Source of the DNA: Zoogloeaceae bacterium
GTDB lineage: Bacteria > Pseudomonadota > Gammaproteobacteria > Burkholderiales > Rhodocyclaceae
Assembly (NCBI GenBank): GCA_031278735.1
Contig: JAITJU010000124.1
Span: forward strand, 1-7,782
Direction of reading: 5' to 3'
Length of the DNA stretch: 7,782 nt
Below, in pieces: positions 7,015 to 7,782 of this stretch. Positions within the stretch are counted from its first letter, which is position 1; each line of letters starts with the position of its first letter. The notes beneath the pieces were generated by a model that searched no databases, was not told where the DNA came from, and was given only the letters and a program-made list of their open reading frames with translations. Both the position numbers and the translations under genes were made by a program.

Positions 7015-7428
7015 GTGACCATCACGCTCGCGGGCGAGGCGGTCACGGCGCGGGAATTGCGCTTTGGCGAGCAGTTGAAATACTGGCGGGAATTCTCTGA
7101 AGTCACTGCCGAGCTTGCCGTCGCCGCGAAAGAAGACGACCCCGACGCCATTTTATCGGCCTTCGTCGCCTGTCATGATTCGTTCATGACGCTCCTTTCG
7201 GCTTCCACCGGCAAGCCGCCCGCGTTCATCGAGGACTTGCGCGGCGCGGAAGCGGAGGCGCTGCTGGGGGCGTTCTGGAGCGCGAATCAGGGTTTTTTTC
7301 TGCGCCGCCTGATGGCGGAACTCAGAAAGGCGGCGGCAAAACCGGCGGAAAAATCGGCGGCAAGGGCGACGGCTGGGGACGCGTCTTCGCCGCCCTCATC
7401 CGCCACGGCCACGCCAGAGGCGAACTGA
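7015..7428 (+). CDS. Phage tail assembly chaperone-like protein, zero-frame product (G/gpE-like)
   Basis: I read this as a small prophage tail assembly chaperone, a protein that coats the tape-measure protein before tail polymerisation; this rests on remembered family style, not a search. The 137 residues start with a short beta-like segment (TITLAGEAVTARELRFGEQLKYW), then a helical acidic part with ALLGAFWSANQGFFLRRL near residues 82-99, and end in an Ala/Pro/Ser-rich tail. The only standard start is GTG at 7015, with no ribosome-binding site. The frame is open back to 6943, and the upstream codons (PDLSILAPD) read like coding sequence, so the true 5' end may be missing or use a rare start. 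It overlaps a -1-shifted frame ending at 7586 and carries a slippery heptamer at 7293-7299. A non-phage hypothetical protein cannot be excluded. Confidence 0.62.
   Translation: MTITLAGEAVTARELRFGEQLKYWREFSEVTAELAVAAKEDDPDAILSAFVACHDSFMTLLSASTGKPPAFIEDLRGAEAEALLGAFWSANQGFFLRRLMAELRKAAAKPAEKSAARATAGDASSPPSSATATPEAN
7293..7318 (+). promoter_or_regulatory. Putative -1 programmed ribosomal frameshift site (T TTT TTT plus hairpin)
   Basis: Seven T residues (7293-7299) are read in the zero frame as GGT TTT TTT CTG, the X XXY YYZ register in which both tRNAs can re-pair after slipping back one base. Five bases later CCGCC (7305-7309) and GGCGG (7314-7318) form a tetraloop hairpin; a 7-bp alternative pairs 7303-7309 with 7329-7335. 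After slippage the ribosome enters the frame that stays open to 7586. P2 gene E uses T TTT TTG in the same setting. A miscounted homopolymer is the main alternative. Confidence 0.6.
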
Positions 7429-7586
7429 TGGACTACACCGCCCGGCAGATCATGCTCTTTTACCGCGAGGCCATCCGGCACGAAAACGCGGAACAGGCCG
7501 GGCGGATTCTCGCCGCCAATCTGGGATTTTCGGGCGGCAAGGCGGCGCAAAGGGCGGTGAAGGAACTGCTGGGGGGAAAGTCGTGA
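7428..7586 (+). CDS. Second tail-chaperone frame (T/E'-like); frameshift extension or separate 52-residue protein
   Basis: In the -1 frame relative to the gene before it, a 52-residue protein can start at ATG 7428 (TGATG overlap with the upstream stop; GAGG at 7417-7420, 7 bases away). However, protein-like sequence continues 5' of this ATG: WGRVFAALIRHGHARGEL precedes MDYTARQIMLFYREAIR, giving a block typical of small phage proteins. No ATG, GTG or TTG lies in this frame between 7299 and 7428. The only way to make the whole block is therefore a -1 shift at 7293-7299, giving a fusion of about 190 residues: 95 zero-frame, then 95 shifted with a Gly/Lys-rich linker. By analogy with lambda gpGT, the extension would bind the tail-tube or tape-measure partner. 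Both products could be made. The function is inferred from layout and style. Confidence 0.58.
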   Translation: MDYTARQIMLFYREAIRHENAEQAGRILAANLGFSGGKAAQRAVKELLGGKS

Positions 7587-7627
7587 ATCCCTTTTTCGGG
7601 CGGGAGAATGTTTTCCTGGCGTCTCAT

Positions 7628-7782
7628 TCATGGCGGCGGTTCCACTCTGAAACGCCGCACGATGGCGGAAATGGCGGAACGCGGCAGAAAAATGGAGAAA
7701 ATCACTACCAGGATTGGCCGGAAGATGTACAGGAGCAATACCAGAACGGCCATGATGATAATGGCGGGCGGCCCGTATATCA
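7628..7782 (-). CDS. 3' end of a probable membrane protein gene, cut by window edge
   Basis: On the - strand a frame is open from the window edge to TGA at 7628-7630, giving 50 residues. The peptide is strongly hydrophobic, with AIIIMAVLVLLLYIF then ILVVIFSIFLP, and ends in a basic stretch and VEPPP, a common pattern for the C-terminus of an inner-membrane protein. Codon choice favours G/C in the third position more than the + strand frame paired with it. The start would lie beyond the window; an internal ATG at 7753 would give a 41-residue protein but has no ribosome-binding site. I do not recognise the family. The same DNA on the + strand gives an open, Asn/His/Gln/Asp-rich frame from GTG 7583, so the strand call is a judgement. 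Confidence 0.45.
   Translation of the reverse strand, partial: IYGPPAIIIMAVLVLLLYIFRPILVVIFSIFLPRSAISAIVRRFRVEPPP

Noticed and set aside
6968..7018. A 16-codon open frame starting ATG ATG and ending in the GTGA overlap.
   Set aside because: It is too short and has no nearby ribosome-binding site; kept only as a hint of a possible frameshift at the 5' end of the next gene.
7347..7353. GGAAAAA as an alternative slippery site in the chaperone overlap.
   Set aside because: In the zero frame (G GAA AAA) the P-site tRNA would re-pair poorly with GGA after a -1 slip, whereas T TTT TTT at 7293-7299 allows full re-pairing and has a hairpin at the right distance.
7608..7782. A + strand frame from ATG 7608 running off the window.
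   Set aside because: Its translation is Arg/Met-rich with several AGA/AGG codons unlike the rest of the window, and GGAG sits too close to the ATG; it does not look like a tape-measure start.

Overview
The window looks like chromosomal DNA from a GC-rich betaproteobacterium. A Rhodocyclales-like organism is my best guess, from gene order and protein style; no search was possible. Three blocks are visible.

Block 1 (1-5356, + strand) is the cell-elongation (Rod complex) operon: mreC (5' end outside the window), mreD, mrdA (PBP2), rodA and rlpA. The genes are separated by 10 to 15 bases or overlap: mrdA and rodA overlap by 17 bases, and rodA and rlpA share ATGA. MreC and MreD are the membrane scaffold. 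RodA polymerises glycan strands and PBP2 crosslinks them. RlpA is an outer-membrane lipoprotein that cleaves denuded glycan strands and carries a SPOR domain. All catalytic motifs are intact. A perfect 20-bp-stem hairpin at 5392-5436, flanked by A and T tracts, ends this operon and the convergent gene after it.

Block 2 (5465-6930) holds a - strand periplasmic cytochrome c' (class II c-type, C-terminal CKACH heme site). Divergent from it is a + strand YcgR-type flagellar brake protein, a c-di-GMP receptor with a PilZ domain. Their shared intergenic region has a TATAAT element for the cytochrome gene, a perfect inverted repeat near its predicted transcription start, a phased GGCAT triplet, and a weak sigma-28-like match before the brake gene.

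Block 3 (6943-7782) is different in character: a small phage-tail-assembly-chaperone-like module. A first frame (7015-7428) and a second, -1-shifted frame (open from 7299 to 7586) overlap. The heptamer T TTT TTT lies in exactly the right register at 7293-7299, with a hairpin 5 bases downstream. This is the layout of lambda G/GT and P2 E/E' programmed frameshift genes and is the most interesting signal here. The first frame lacks a good start, and no tape-measure gene is visible after the second frame. The last 155 bases hold the 3' end of a likely - strand membrane protein gene, so the module may be a prophage remnant or the edge of one.
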